Part shown: piece by piece, positions 1 through 9,900 of the stretch
Position numbering within the stretch: the stretch's first letter is position 1
How the letters are laid out: each line of letters begins with the position of its first letter
Assembly (NCBI RefSeq): GCF_946482605.1
Contig: NZ_CAMLSE010000006.1
Span: 248,001-312,000, forward strand
DNA from: an uncultured Dyadobacter sp.
GTDB taxonomy: Bacteria > Bacteroidota > Bacteroidia > Cytophagales > Spirosomataceae
Length of the DNA stretch: 64,000 nt
Direction of reading: 5' to 3'
Translations under genes and position numbers: made by a program
Notes under the pieces: model-generated
Seen by the model: the letters and a program-made list of their open reading frames with translations, nothing else
Told to the model about the DNA's origin: nothing
Database searches by the model: none

Positions 1-558
1 TCGGACGAGGTGCCGGATTTTGAAAGGGACAAAGAGCTTGCGCGCCTGCGGGATATCGCCCAAGCCGAAGGCGTATTGGCCCGGGTCGAATTTACCGGCC
101 GGAGAGACCGGCAGCAACTCAAACATTATTACCAGGCCGCCGATTTCTTTATTTCAACACCATGGTATGAACCCTTTGGCATTACACCGCTCGAAGCTAT
201 GGCCTGTGGCACGCCGGTGATCGGCGCGGCGGTCGGAGGGATCAAATATACTGTCAAAGACCGTGAAACAGGTTTTCTGGTGCCACCGCACAACCCGGAA
301 GCGCTGGCGCAGGCGGTAAGGGAAGGGATTTCTTGCCCGGATACTTACCGGACATTGTGCCAAAATGCATTGAGGCGCGTCAATACCAATTTCACATGGT
401 CGGACGTTGCCCGGAAGGCCGACCGGCTGTATGGCCGGGTGAGCAGCCGCGCGCTGTCGCAGCCGGCGTTTTATATGCATCACATGAGGAATGCGGGCGG
501 AATGCTGCACGCCGATTACCGCAATAGCACGAGAGCCTATGCAATTCCACGTCAATAA
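1..558 (+). CDS. Glycosyltransferase family 1/4, C-terminal part (cut by window edge)
   Basis: The reading frame is already open at base 1, so the N-terminal half of this gene lies outside the window. About 185 residues remain and form the nucleotide-sugar-binding lobe of a GT-B glycosyltransferase. The retaining GT4 signature is visible as EPFGITPLEAMACGTPVIG, with the E-x7-E pair, followed by a G-G segment and the FLVPPHNPEALAQAV stretch usual in this family. Such enzymes move a sugar from an activated donor onto a surface polysaccharide or LPS acceptor in the cytoplasm. The next two genes, a GmhB-like phosphatase and a GT9 protein, support a role in envelope glycan synthesis. The exact sugar cannot be told. 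Confidence 0.9.
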   Translation, partial: SDEVPDFERDKELARLRDIAQAEGVLARVEFTGRRDRQQLKHYYQAADFFISTPWYEPFGITPLEAMACGTPVIGAAVGGIKYTVKDRETGFLVPPHNPEALAQAVREGISCPDTYRTLCQNALRRVNTNFTWSDVARKADRLYGRVSSRALSQPAFYMHHMRNAGGMLHADYRNSTRAYAIPRQ

Positions 559-1111
559 GGCTGTTTTTCTGGACAAAGACGGCACGCTTATCAAAGATGA
601 GCCCTACAATGCAGATCCTGCCAAAGTAGTGTTTGAAGAGGATGTCTTCGAGGGGTTAAGGACCTTGCAGGCGGACGGCTATCGGCTGGTCATCGTGTCG
701 AATCAGCCGGGGCTGGCGATGGGATTGTTTTCCGCGACCGAACTGAATGCATTGATCCGCTATTTTGAAGATGTGTTTGTGGAGAACGGATTAGTACTCT
801 CGGGCTTTTACTATTGCCCGCATTTGCCGGCCACCCTGGAAAATTCGTGTGACTGCCGCAAACCGGAGCCCGGCTTGCTCCTAAAAGCCGCGGCCGAATT
901 GAACATTGACCTGGAACATTCCTGGATGATCGGCGATATACTCAACGACGTGGAAGCTGGTAACCGGGCAGGTTGCCGCACGGTACTGATCGACCATGGC
1001 AACGAAACCGAATGGCTCGAAGGCGCGTACCGCGTTCCGCATTACACAACGCGCCATTTCCTGGACGCAGCCGATTACATCACATCCCAAACCGTCGCCG
1101 AAAATGGCTGA
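539..1111 (+). CDS. HAD-family phosphatase, GmhB-like
   Basis: A 190-residue HAD hydrolase of the histidinol-phosphatase / D-glycero-D-manno-heptose-1,7-bisphosphate phosphatase type. The catalytic motif FLDKDGTLIKDE lies near residue 10, a CDCRKPEPG segment carries the zinc-loop cysteines of the GmhB group, and GDILNDVEAGNRAG is the magnesium-binding motif IV. I chose the ATG at 539 because it starts directly before the HAD core. An earlier ATG at 491 would add 16 unrelated residues read through the end of the upstream gene. The gene overlaps the preceding glycosyltransferase by 20 bases and the next gene by 8 bases, so translation is probably coupled. In the family it removes a phosphate from a sugar bisphosphate on the way to ADP-heptose; the substrate here is inferred. 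Confidence 0.85.
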   Translation: MQFHVNKAVFLDKDGTLIKDEPYNADPAKVVFEEDVFEGLRTLQADGYRLVIVSNQPGLAMGLFSATELNALIRYFEDVFVENGLVLSGFYYCPHLPATLENSCDCRKPEPGLLLKAAAELNIDLEHSWMIGDILNDVEAGNRAGCRTVLIDHGNETEWLEGAYRVPHYTTRHFLDAADYITSQTVAENG

Positions 1112-2210
1112 ACACGAGCATTACCAAAACGTGCTTTGCATCCGCGCCGATAATATGGGCGATGTGATCATGTCGTCACCGGCAATGCGGGCTTTGAAAG
1201 AGTCTTTTGATTGCCGCATTACTTTACTCACCTCGCGGGCGGGCGCGCTGATTGCGCCGTACCTTGATTGTGTGGATACGGTGATAACGGCCGATCTGCC
1301 ATGGGTCAGACGGATGGAGGGCGGTGCCGCGGAATTGCCGGAGCTTGCCGCAAAAATCACTTCGATGGGCTTCGATGCGGCGGTTATATTCACAGTTTAC
1401 AGCCAGAGCGCGCTCCCGGCCGCAATGCTCGCATATATGGCGGGCATACCCGTGCGGGTAGCGTACGCGCGCGAGAACCCTTATGATCTGTTAACGACCT
1501 GGGTGCCGGACGAAGAACCGTACGGACGAATAAACCATCAGGTCCGGCGTGATCTAGAACTGGTCGGGGCAATGGGCGCGCGGGTATCCGACGATCGTTT
1601 GGCGCTGAAAAAGGAGCCGCTTGCGATGGTTTCTTTAAGCGGCAAGTTGAATTTCGTTGATGTGGATCTGAATGCCGCGTTCATTGTTTTGCATCCCGGC
1701 GTGTCCGAAGAAAAACGTCAGTATCCGGCAGAATTATGGATAGAAACCGGCAGAATGCTGGCAGAGCGTTATCCTGTGCCAATACTCATATCCGGTTCAG
1801 ATTCGGAGGAAGCACTTGTTGCCGCCGTCGCGACGGGTATCGGGCCTGCTGCGCGACCGGTTGCGGGGAAAATGTCGCTGGGAGAATTTATCTGTCTGCT
1901 CGAATGCGCGGCAAGTGTGGTTTCAGTCAATACCGGCACGATCCACATTGCGGCAGCCGTGCAAACGCCCACTGTGGTTTTATATGCCCAGACAAACCCG
2001 CAGCACACGCCCTGGAAATCGCCCCATGAAATTCTTCCGTTTTCGGTGCCCGAGGGTTTGAAAAGCCGTAACACCATTATCCGCGATGTGGCAAACCGCC
2101 TGTATGCCGGGCATATCCCTTACCCTCGACCATCGGAGGTAGTTGAGGCGGTGGAGCGAATGCTGGCCGTCACGAAAGGCGGTCGGATTGTTGAATGGGC
2201 GCATCGCTGA
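1104..2210 (+). CDS. Glycosyltransferase family 9 (heptosyltransferase-like)
   Basis: A 368-residue GT-B protein of family GT9, which in LPS assembly transfers heptose from ADP-heptose to the inner core. The N-terminal motif RADNMGDVIMSSPAMRAL resembles the RxxxxGDxxxxxP start of WaaC/WaaF/RfaQ proteins. The donor-binding lobe shows HPGVSEEKRQYPAELW and the segment VSVNTGTIHIAAAVQTPTV, equivalent to the D/NTGxxHxAAA motif of the family. The ATG at 1104 overlaps the stop of the phosphatase gene and begins just before the first motif, so it is preferred over an in-frame start at 996. It is the last gene of a three-gene rightward run. Its 3' end overlaps the convergent MFS gene by 41 bases. Confidence 0.88.
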   Translation: MAEHEHYQNVLCIRADNMGDVIMSSPAMRALKESFDCRITLLTSRAGALIAPYLDCVDTVITADLPWVRRMEGGAAELPELAAKITSMGFDAAVIFTVYSQSALPAAMLAYMAGIPVRVAYARENPYDLLTTWVPDEEPYGRINHQVRRDLELVGAMGARVSDDRLALKKEPLAMVSLSGKLNFVDVDLNAAFIVLHPGVSEEKRQYPAELWIETGRMLAERYPVPILISGSDSEEALVAAVATGIGPAARPVAGKMSLGEFICLLECAASVVSVNTGTIHIAAAVQTPTVVLYAQTNPQHTPWKSPHEILPFSVPEGLKSRNTIIRDVANRLYAGHIPYPRPSEVVEAVERMLAVTKGGRIVEWAHR

Positions 2211-3678
2211 CGGGTTTGCCTTTCAGCATGCCATTCAATGCGGAATGCCAGTTCAGGAGCACATCGATCACAAAATAGTCGCGCATATTACTGCGCAGGC
2301 TTTTACGTACGATCCTTTTTACAATGTTCTTGTGGACTTCGCCCGCTTCGTGCACGCGGGGGAGCAGCTGAATGGCGACGACCGTCAGTAATGCCCCGAT
2401 CAGAAAAAGGAAGTTCCATTCGTGAAGCAGCAGCAAACGGAAAGTTTTTTGAAGACTCGGACCGCTCCATTCGGCGATCACCCGCAGTTGCCTTAATGTG
2501 TAATAATCGGCCAGATAACCACCGATAAGAGGGGCAAGCGATGAAAATATGGAGGTAATGATGTTTTTAACAGAAAGATAAACGATAGCCTCCCGCGACG
2601 GAGCAAGTTTGAGGCCTATATTGGTCAGTGCCAGGTTAATGCCCGCATTACTAGCGCCGCTCGCTATATGAATGATTGCCAGTAGTATCAGGTTGGAGAT
2701 CAGGTTGTAATAAATCCCGACGAAACACCAGGCTATCACGCAGCCCAGATAAAGCGGCGCACAGATCGCGATGACGGTTTTGTTACTGTACTTGTCTGCC
2801 AGCAACCCCCACGAGCCGATCGTGAAAATGCTGCTAAGCTGGCTAAGGATAGTAAGCGGCACGATGTACAGCAATGTGAGTCCAAGGGTTTTCAGCATAA
2901 AAACCGTGAAAAATGGCGTTGCGATATACACCGCGAACAGCCAGGCCGAGTTGAAGACGAGCAGTTTTCTGAAATTCAGGTCTTTGAGCGGCTTGACAAA
3001 CATTTTCAGGATGTTTTCCTTGTCCAGAAAAGACATAGGTTCGGGCACCGTGGAAAGCAATGCGGCACCGGCCAGGCCGATCAGCCCGGCGAGGATGAAC
3101 ATGATCGAATAGGTCGTAACCTCGAAGGCCGGGAAGTTTTTTCGGATATAGTCGACAGAAACCGCCAGAATGATGCTCAGGATTACATTCAGCGTTTGCG
3201 CGTACCGGCCCCTTTTTGAAAAATATACCCCTAATATTTCTCCCGGCACCAGGTCTTTCATCCACGCGTTCCAGCTCGGCCCGGCAATGGACCCGAACAG
3301 GTAAAAGAAGAAGAGGAAAAAGAGTAACAGGTTGACTGGCGAGCCACCGGGGAATACGAACGGCAATGCGCCGATCAATAAAAGCGGTATGCGGGCCAAC
3401 ACGGAACAGATCACTGATACGGCCCGGCGGTTGTTGTACCGCCGGATAAGCCAGATGGAAGTGAGCTGGAAAATGTTGGTGAAAGTGGGAAGCGATGCGA
3501 GCAACCCGATCTGGAAATTGTTTGCACCCATTAACAGCGCGAAGGCGACCAGGAATGTGCCGCCGGTAAGCGTAGTCATGGCTTCTGCCGTAAGGCCTTC
3601 TTTGAGAACAGTGTCGAGGCCGCTTTGGACCTGTTGTTCGGTGAGTCGTTCTTGCGGTCGGAGCATCATAGGCGGCAT
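2170..3678 (-). CDS. MFS transporter, 12-TM type
   Basis: About 502 residues of very hydrophobic sequence with a major facilitator fold. It has repeated membrane spans, a cytoplasmic RRYNNRRAVSV-type loop after the second span (equivalent to the MFS motif A region), a central loop near residues 210-240 (PEPMSFLDKENILKMF) and a second run of spans. The start at 3678 gives MPPMMLRPQERL and an upstream in-frame ATG at 3723 is possible. The substrate is not evident. Proteins of this kind in Bacteroidota are usually listed simply as MFS transporters. It is monocistronic, converges on the glycan cluster, and its last 41 bases are antisense to the GT9 gene, so the two ends probably share 3' untranslated sequence. 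Confidence 0.85.
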   Translation of the reverse strand: MPPMMLRPQERLTEQQVQSGLDTVLKEGLTAEAMTTLTGGTFLVAFALLMGANNFQIGLLASLPTFTNIFQLTSIWLIRRYNNRRAVSVICSVLARIPLLLIGALPFVFPGGSPVNLLLFFLFFFYLFGSIAGPSWNAWMKDLVPGEILGVYFSKRGRYAQTLNVILSIILAVSVDYIRKNFPAFEVTTYSIMFILAGLIGLAGAALLSTVPEPMSFLDKENILKMFVKPLKDLNFRKLLVFNSAWLFAVYIATPFFTVFMLKTLGLTLLYIVPLTILSQLSSIFTIGSWGLLADKYSNKTVIAICAPLYLGCVIAWCFVGIYYNLISNLILLAIIHIASGASNAGINLALTNIGLKLAPSREAIVYLSVKNIITSIFSSLAPLIGGYLADYYTLRQLRVIAEWSGPSLQKTFRLLLLHEWNFLFLIGALLTVVAIQLLPRVHEAGEVHKNIVKRIVRKSLRSNMRDYFVIDVLLNWHSALNGMLKGKPVSDAPIQQSDRLS

Positions 3679-3774
3679 GTGTGTTTTTCTTTTTGTGGGC
3701 TTCGTTTCTAAAAACCATACCACGCATTCCGGCTTTCGGGAACAATTTTTTTGGTGAAAGGCGTTCTCATCTAA

Positions 3775-4050
3775 TCAACCACTACGAATTGCAACGCCTA
3801 TGAACACGAGCAATACATTCTTTTTGCGGACCGGAAAGACGCGGGCGACCAGTTGAGAAGATTTTTCCGCAACCGCTACATGAATTGAATCCGTTGCATT
3901 TGCACAGTGGGTTTTAATATCGCCGGGTGTTAGGTCGGCTACTTTTAAAACAATCACTTCACCCTCGTTGGCCGCTGCAATGTCCAGGGCAAACCAGTAA
4001 GCGTGCATTGTCTCAGGGGAAAAGTAGAATGGGACGAGGATCTTCTTCAT
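3775..4050 (-). pseudogene. Truncated universal stress protein (UspA-like)
   Basis: The first roughly 45 residues (MKKILVPFYFSPETMHAYWF followed by ALDIAAANEGEVIVLKVADL) read as the start of a UspA-type domain, as found in the tandem-Usp proteins of Bacteroidota. The match then fades and the frame stops after 91 residues, ending in a hydrophobic stretch with none of the later Usp motifs such as the G-x2-G-x9-G(S/T) nucleotide-binding segment. A full single Usp domain is about 140 residues and the Bacteroidota version is usually about 280. The start at 4050 is the first ATG in the Usp-like part; the frame also extends back to 4176. I read this as a broken gene at the left margin of the metal-resistance island. 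Confidence 0.6.
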
Positions 4051-4176
4051 ACGCTTTTGGTCAACTATGAGAAAAAGACAATTGCACAGCAAAATAACTG
4101 GATTGAAATCAACTCGTCTGTGACCTTGGTGCTGTTCAAGACTGATTTTGCTCGTAATGAAGGGAGCTAATAGCAT

Positions 4177-4588
4177 CGATGACCCTCCTTGCGGAAGCAG
4201 TCCACAAATACGTATTACAGCGATTTGGATTACTTAATCTTCCAGTTCAATTGCCTGTATCAGCGTTAAAAGTCTGGTTAAGTGTTTGATTGACATCCCC
4301 GCATCTCCACACCAACAAGTTCGTAGTAATATATTTCGTCTATGTAATTGGTTGTTTTAATTAAACGGTCGTTTTTCCGTAAAATCACTAATGCTTTCCA
4401 TTTAGCGATTTTGCCTGTTTATTAGTTTTTTTGACAAACTTTCGTTCGTTTAACTTCAAGTACCTCGACCTTAAATTGTAATTGCCTATTGGCGATAACA
4501 CTCCCCACTTGCCTAGCCATATAGTCTGTGGGACTTAATAATTAGCCTGGCTGCGTTCTTTCAAATTTGATTCCTATCTTTACCGTCT
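4177..4588. other. Intergenic stretch at left margin of metal island
   Basis: About 410 bases, AT-rich in its middle part, with no credible coding frame on either strand. It lies between the truncated universal stress gene and the first gene of the metal-efflux operon and should hold that operon's promoter. A weak TAnnTTTG-like box (TATCTTTA, 4575-4582) sits only a few bases before the ATG at 4589, without a good -33 partner. I see no inverted repeats that would mark a mobile-element end. Confidence 0.4.
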
Positions 4589-4987
4589 ATGGCTGGAAGG
4601 TTACTTGGTCGAATATTGTTTGCTGTTGCCTACATTTTGTTGGCAGGGCACGACTTTGTACCACACCGCCATATACAGACCGCCCATCATGAACATGACC
4701 ACGATCAGCACGGCAAGCAGGCGATTGACTTTGATGTAATAGGCTTGTTTGCCCATTCACATGGTGCAGGCCAGACCAGCAATATCTATTTTAATCAAGG
4801 CCAGGACCAGCATCTAAACGTTGAATTTTTATCAGCTGCTGCTGTAATCAGCACTGATTACCAGTTTAATGCTTTGAGTTTAATATTCCAGTCACGCTGG
4901 CCGGAGTATACCTGTGCAAAAGCACCACCGAACCCGTTTTCATTCCGGCAACTACGAGCTCCCCCAATTTCTTCTTTCACCTGCTGA
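4589..4987 (+). CDS. His-rich membrane-anchored or exported small protein
   Basis: A 132-residue protein with an N-terminal hydrophobic segment (RILFAVAYILLAGHDFVPH) followed by a cluster of histidines and acidic residues (residues about 25-45, with HRHIQTAHHEHDHDQHGK). No named family is recognised with certainty. Small His-rich exported proteins like this occur at the head of metal-efflux operons in Bacteroidota, where they are thought to bind metal ions in the periplasm. That role is inferred from composition and from position in front of a Cus/Czc-type operon. The gap to the next gene (161 bases) is larger than elsewhere in the operon, so it may have its own transcript. Confidence 0.6.
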   Translation: MAGRLLGRILFAVAYILLAGHDFVPHRHIQTAHHEHDHDQHGKQAIDFDVIGLFAHSHGAGQTSNIYFNQGQDQHLNVEFLSAAAVISTDYQFNALSLIFQSRWPEYTCAKAPPNPFSFRQLRAPPISSFTC

Positions 4988-5148
4988 TCCCAGCAGTGTG
5001 CCTTTCCGCATGGCCAATCCGGGCACATGCCTGTCCAATTATTCTTTCATTCGCACCAATTAGGCTGTAAAAACAGGCGTCATAGCTTGCCACAGTCCTA
5101 AAACGTCAATTCAATTGACCGGAAAAGTGCCTTTCCCGAATTCCAAAA

Positions 5149-5406
5149 ATGAAAAAGCTCGCTTTTTTCTTAACGATATCTTCTTGCCTCATTTTTAGCT
5201 GTGCCAAAAAGGAATCTGACCACAGCCATGAAGAAGGTTCGCACCAGCACGCTGACGGCTCCTCGCATGCTGACCATGCTGATAGCACTGCCGCCCAGGA
5301 GGAGTTTACCGTAGCCGGTGACAGCAGCGCGAATGCCAGTGCTGATAGCGCTTCCAAAGAAAAGCCGCATGCACACCCGCACGGCGCTGATGATCACAAG
5401 CACTAA
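5149..5406 (+). CDS. Small His-rich lipoprotein
   Basis: An 85-residue protein with a clear lipoprotein signal (KKLAFFLTISSCLIFSCAKK; lipobox cysteine at residue 18). The mature part is almost entirely low-complexity His, Asp, Glu, Ser and Ala, including SDHSHEEGSHQHADGSS and a C-terminal KPHAHPHGADDHKH tail. The composition suggests a periplasmic metal-buffering peptide tethered to a membrane. It lies 16 bases before the adaptor gene, so it is almost certainly co-transcribed with the CusBAC-like pump. No globular domain is present. Confidence 0.7.
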   Translation: MKKLAFFLTISSCLIFSCAKKESDHSHEEGSHQHADGSSHADHADSTAAQEEFTVAGDSSANASADSASKEKPHAHPHGADDHKH

Positions 5407-5422
5407 TATCCCTTTTACAGCA

Positions 5423-6934
5423 ATGAATAAATTCATTTTATTTCTGGCGGTTACAGCTGTCTTCATCAGCAGCTGTAACCGAAAAGACCAGCCGCAGGAG
5501 CATGGCCATTCCCATGACGAGCCCGGCGGATTAAAACCGCTGGCTTATACTTTATACAGCCAGTATTCTGAGGTCTTTGTTGAGTTCAAACCACTGGTAG
5601 TGGGCTCCAATTCCAAATTTGCAACGCACGTAACGGTTTTAGGTGAACAGTTCTCGGCACTCTCTGAGGGTACAGTGACTGTAAGCTTGATTATGGCTGG
5701 CAAGGGGATCAGGCAAAAGGCAGACAGGCCTAGTACACCTGGCATTTACCGCCTTGCATTGACGCCTTCTACGGCAGGCATTGGGAAGCTGGTTTTTGAT
5801 ATCAAAACCAAATTTTACACCGATCAGCTGGTTATTGATAGTGTACAGGTTTATCCCAATGAAAAGACGGCTATTTCAGCACAGCCAGAAGCGGCCGCAG
5901 GCAGTGACATCAGTTACCTGAAAGAACAGGCCTGGAAAGTGGACTTTGCCAACGAGCCCCTGACTGCCGAGCCATTTTCTGAGGTGATCTATACCACCGG
6001 GCAAGTTCAGTCCGCACCAGGCGATGAAGTCGTGGTGTCTGCAACGCTTGACGGTATTGTGCAGCTTGGCAACAAGCCGCTTGCAACCGGGCAAGCTGTT
6101 AAAAGCGGGCAAACACTTTTGAGCATCAACGGAAAACAGCTGACAGAAAACAACCTGGACGTGCAGCTTGCAAAAGCGCAAACTGACTTTGACCGGGCGA
6201 AGGCTGCCTATGAACGTGATCAGCAATTGATAGCCAAGCAGCTCATCACCGGCCGCGAAGTGGAAGCCAGCAAGGCCGAGTTTGAAAATACTAGTAAAGT
6301 GCTGAGCTCGTTGTCTGCCAATTACAAAGTTGGGGGAAAGTCCATGTCAGCGCCGACCAGCGGTTTTATTAAAAGTATCCTAGTGCAGCCCGGCCAATAT
6401 GTTTCTCAGGGACAACCCCTGTTTACAATCACCAGGAACCGGAACCTGGTGATCCGGGCCGATGTCTCCCAAAAAGACCTTCCCTTTATCAGTCAACTCC
6501 GCTCTGCATCCATCCATATCCCATATAACGATAAGACTATCTCAGGTGAGCAGCTGGGTGCGAAGATCCTTTCTTATGGTCGAAGTGCAGACCCGCAGAC
6601 AGGCTATGTACCAGTGATGTTGCAGGTCAACAATGGCAGCGAGCTCGTGCCCGGCACGTTTGTCAATGTCTGGCTGAAAACACAGCCTACGGCAACTGCA
6701 TTGGTTGTTAAGGAATCGGCACTCATTGAAGAGCAAGGTAATTTCTATGTCTACGTGCAAACAGCGGGTGAATCTTTCCAAAAGCGGGAGGTGAAGACCG
6801 GCAAAAGGGACGGTGAAAAAGTCCAGATCCTTTCGGGCGTTCAGCCTGGTGAGCGGGTTGTCACCAAAGGTGGGTATCAGATCCGGTTATCATCACTTTC
6901 AGGTGCCTTGCCAGCCCATGGCCATGAACATTAA
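5423..6934 (+). CDS. RND efflux periplasmic adaptor subunit (CusB/CzcB-like)
   Basis: A 503-residue membrane-fusion protein that bridges an inner-membrane RND pump and an outer-membrane channel. It opens with a lipoprotein signal (VTAVFISSCNRK) and a short His-rich patch (EHGHSHDEPGG). An extra beta-rich N-terminal domain follows at about residues 35-150, then the biotinyl-lipoyl/barrel-sandwich halves (ATLDGIVQLGNKPLATGQAV and SAPTSGFIKSILVQPGQYVS) separated by a coiled-coil hairpin (about residues 255-305), and the beta-barrel and membrane-proximal domains. The ATG at 5423 is chosen because the lipoprotein signal begins there; an in-frame start at 5318 would overlap the previous gene. It lies 12 bases before the pump gene. 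Confidence 0.9.
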   Translation: MNKFILFLAVTAVFISSCNRKDQPQEHGHSHDEPGGLKPLAYTLYSQYSEVFVEFKPLVVGSNSKFATHVTVLGEQFSALSEGTVTVSLIMAGKGIRQKADRPSTPGIYRLALTPSTAGIGKLVFDIKTKFYTDQLVIDSVQVYPNEKTAISAQPEAAAGSDISYLKEQAWKVDFANEPLTAEPFSEVIYTTGQVQSAPGDEVVVSATLDGIVQLGNKPLATGQAVKSGQTLLSINGKQLTENNLDVQLAKAQTDFDRAKAAYERDQQLIAKQLITGREVEASKAEFENTSKVLSSLSANYKVGGKSMSAPTSGFIKSILVQPGQYVSQGQPLFTITRNRNLVIRADVSQKDLPFISQLRSASIHIPYNDKTISGEQLGAKILSYGRSADPQTGYVPVMLQVNNGSELVPGTFVNVWLKTQPTATALVVKESALIEEQGNFYVYVQTAGESFQKREVKTGKRDGEKVQILSGVQPGERVVTKGGYQIRLSSLSGALPAHGHEH

Positions 6935-6946
6935 GCCGGAAATATT

Positions 6947-9900
6947 ATGCTGAACAAAATAATCCTTACAGCCCTGCAAAACCGGTTTGGTGTATTGGTT
7001 GGTGCTTTTTTGCTGCTGGTCGGCGGCTGGTATGCGGCCACAACCACAGAAATCGATGTGTTCCCAGACCTAACAGCGCCAACGGTTGCCGTGCTCACAG
7101 AAGCACATGGCATGGCACCCGAAGAAGTCGAGCGGCTGGTCACTTTTCCCATTGAAACTTCCGTGAACGGAGCTACCAGCGTCCGGCGCGTGCGGTCGTC
7201 TTCGTCTGCCGGAATCTCAATTGTGTGGGTAGAATTTAATTGGGGGACTGATATCTTCCGCGCCCGGCAAATTGTCAATGAAAAGCTTCAAACTGTTGCC
7301 AGCCAGCTGCCGCAAGGGACAGGAGCGCCAACACTTGCGCCCCAATCTTCGATTATGGGAGAGATCATGCTCATTGGCTTGACAGCCAAAAAGACGTCAG
7401 CCATGGAGCTGCGGTCACTCGCCGACTGGACACTGCGCCCCAGGCTACTGGCGACAGGAGGCGTCTCTCAGGTGGTGATCATCGGCGGCGATTACAAGCA
7501 GTACCAACTGCTGTTAGACCCGTTGAAAATGAAGGCCCGCCAGGTGAGTTTGAGCCAGGTCATGGATGCAGCAACCAATGCAAACCGAAATGCTGCCGGA
7601 GGTTTTCTTTCCCAATACAATAATGAGTACCTGGTGCGTGGAATGGGCAGGACAAACGATACCATGCAACTTGCCAGCGGGGTTGTCAAGACAAACCAGG
7701 GACTTCCCGTGCTTTTATCTGACGTTGGTGACCTTACCGTCGGGGCTGCTCCCAAGATCGGATCGGGATCATTGAAAGGCGAGCCCGCCATTATCATGAC
7801 CGTGATGAAGCAGCCCAATACCAACACTTTGGAGCTGACGGCGCGCATCGATTCCGCAATCCAGGATTTGAAGAAGAACCTGCCTGTTGATGTAGAAATT
7901 AACACCCGGATCTTCCGGCAAGCTGATTTTATAACGGCGTCAATCGACAACATCCAGCGGACGCTTTTGGAAGGCGCTATATTCGTGGTGATCATCCTTT
8001 TGCTGTTTCTGATGAATGTCCGGATCACAGTCGTGTCTCTGGTCGCGCTCCCTCTTTCCCTTCTGGTTTCCGTCATTACACTGCGCTGGCTGGGCTTTTC
8101 AATCAACACAATGACGTTGGGAGGTATGGCGATCGCGGTGGGTGATTTGGTGGATGATGCCATCATCGATGTAGAAAATGTCTACCGCAGGCTCAGGGAA
8201 AATGCCCGCCTGCCAGTTGCACAAAGAGCGCCAGTTATCGATGTGATCTATCACGCTTCGGTAGAAATCCGTGCATCGGTCATTTCAGCGACCTTTATTA
8301 TTATTGCGGCCTTCCTGCCTTTGTTTTTTCTAGGCGGCATGGAAGGCAAACTATTGATGCCGCTGGGCGTGTCTTTTGTCGTTTCACTGCTGGCTTCGCT
8401 ACTTATCGCTTTGACGGTTACCCCTGTTTTGTGCAGCTACTTATTGACCTCGGAGAAAATGCTCCAACGCCAGTCTCACGACTCCTGGCTGGTACAGCAC
8501 CTAAACCGGTGGTACCAAAAAGCGCTTGACCACAGTTTACCGTATGGAAAAGTTTTGTTAGGGATTAGCGCCCTGCTACTCATCGGTGCTTTGCTATTGT
8601 TGTCTACGATGGGCCGGAGCTTTCTGCCCGAGTTCAATGAAGGCTCACTTGTCGTCAGTGCCGTAAGTCTGCCCGGGATCTCTCTGGAAGAATCCAATAA
8701 GATCGGTTCGTTGGTTGAAAAGACCCTGTTGACTATCCCTGAAATCAGCGTAACGACCCGGAGAACGGGCAGGGCTGAACTCGATGAACATGCGCAGGGT
8801 GTCAACGCTGCTGAAATTGATGCGCCTTTCCTACTCGAAGACCGTAGCCGGGAAGCATTTATGGCCGATGTCAGAGAAAAACTGGCTACGATTTCCGGTG
8901 TTAATATTACGATCGGGCAGCCCCTCGGTCACCGCATTGATCACATGCTTTCAGGAACAAGGGCGAACTTGGCCATTAAGGTCTTTGGAACGGATTTGCC
9001 GCGCCTATATAGTATATCAAAAGAGATCAAAACGACCCTTGAAACCACGCCTGGGCTTGTTGATCTGAGCATCGAGCAGCAAGTCGATATCCCGCAGATC
9101 CAGATCAAACCTGACCGGCAAATGCTCGCCCGTTACGGGATCACGATGGGTGAATTCACCAAGTTTGTCGATGTCGCCTTTGCTGGCGAGAAGGTGGGCG
9201 ATGTTTTTGAAGAAAACCGTAGCTATGATCTGATCGTCCGGTTTGACGAAAAAAGCCGTTCAAAAATAGAAGCCTTGCAAAATGTGACCATTGATGGGGT
9301 CAACGGGCAAAAGATCCCGTTAGGCATGGTGGCAAAAGTGGTATCAACGAGCGGCCCTAACACAATCAACCGTGAAAATGTGCAGCGCCGGGTTGTAGTT
9401 TCTGCCAATGTCGCAGGAAGAGACCTTCGCAGTGTGGTGGAAGACGTGCAAAAAGCAATCAATTCCAATGTTAAGCTGCCGGAAGGTTACCGCCTTGAAT
9501 ACGGTGGCCAGTTTGAAAGTGAAGCCGCCGCTTCTGCCACCATAGGCATTGCTTCCCTGCTTTCCCTACTGATCATTTTCATGCTGTTGTTATCTGAGTT
9601 TAGGCAGGCATCGCTAGCCGGGATTATTCTGCTGAACCTGCCACTGGCATTGATCGGAGGCGTGATCAGTTTGGCATTAAGTGGTAGCGTGATCAGTATA
9701 CCCGCATTGATTGGTTTTATCACGCTTTTCGGGATAGCAACACGGAACGGCATCCTTCTGGTCTCACATTACAGGACGCTCGAATCCCAAGGGCAAAACC
9801 TACATGACACCGTCATTGCCGGGTCAGTGGACAGGTTAAGCCCAATTCTGATGACGGCTTTGACCGCCGGCCTCGCGCTGATCCCATTGGCGCTCGCTGG

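Noticed and set aside
2843..3745. A 300-residue minus-strand open frame within the MFS gene
   Set aside because: It overlaps the MFS coding sequence in another frame and is rich in Arg, His and Pro without any domain; it is a shadow frame of a GC-rich gene.
7492..8166. A 224-residue minus-strand frame opposite the RND pump
   Set aside because: It is antisense to a clear RND gene, has Ser/Arg-rich composition and no homology-like motif.
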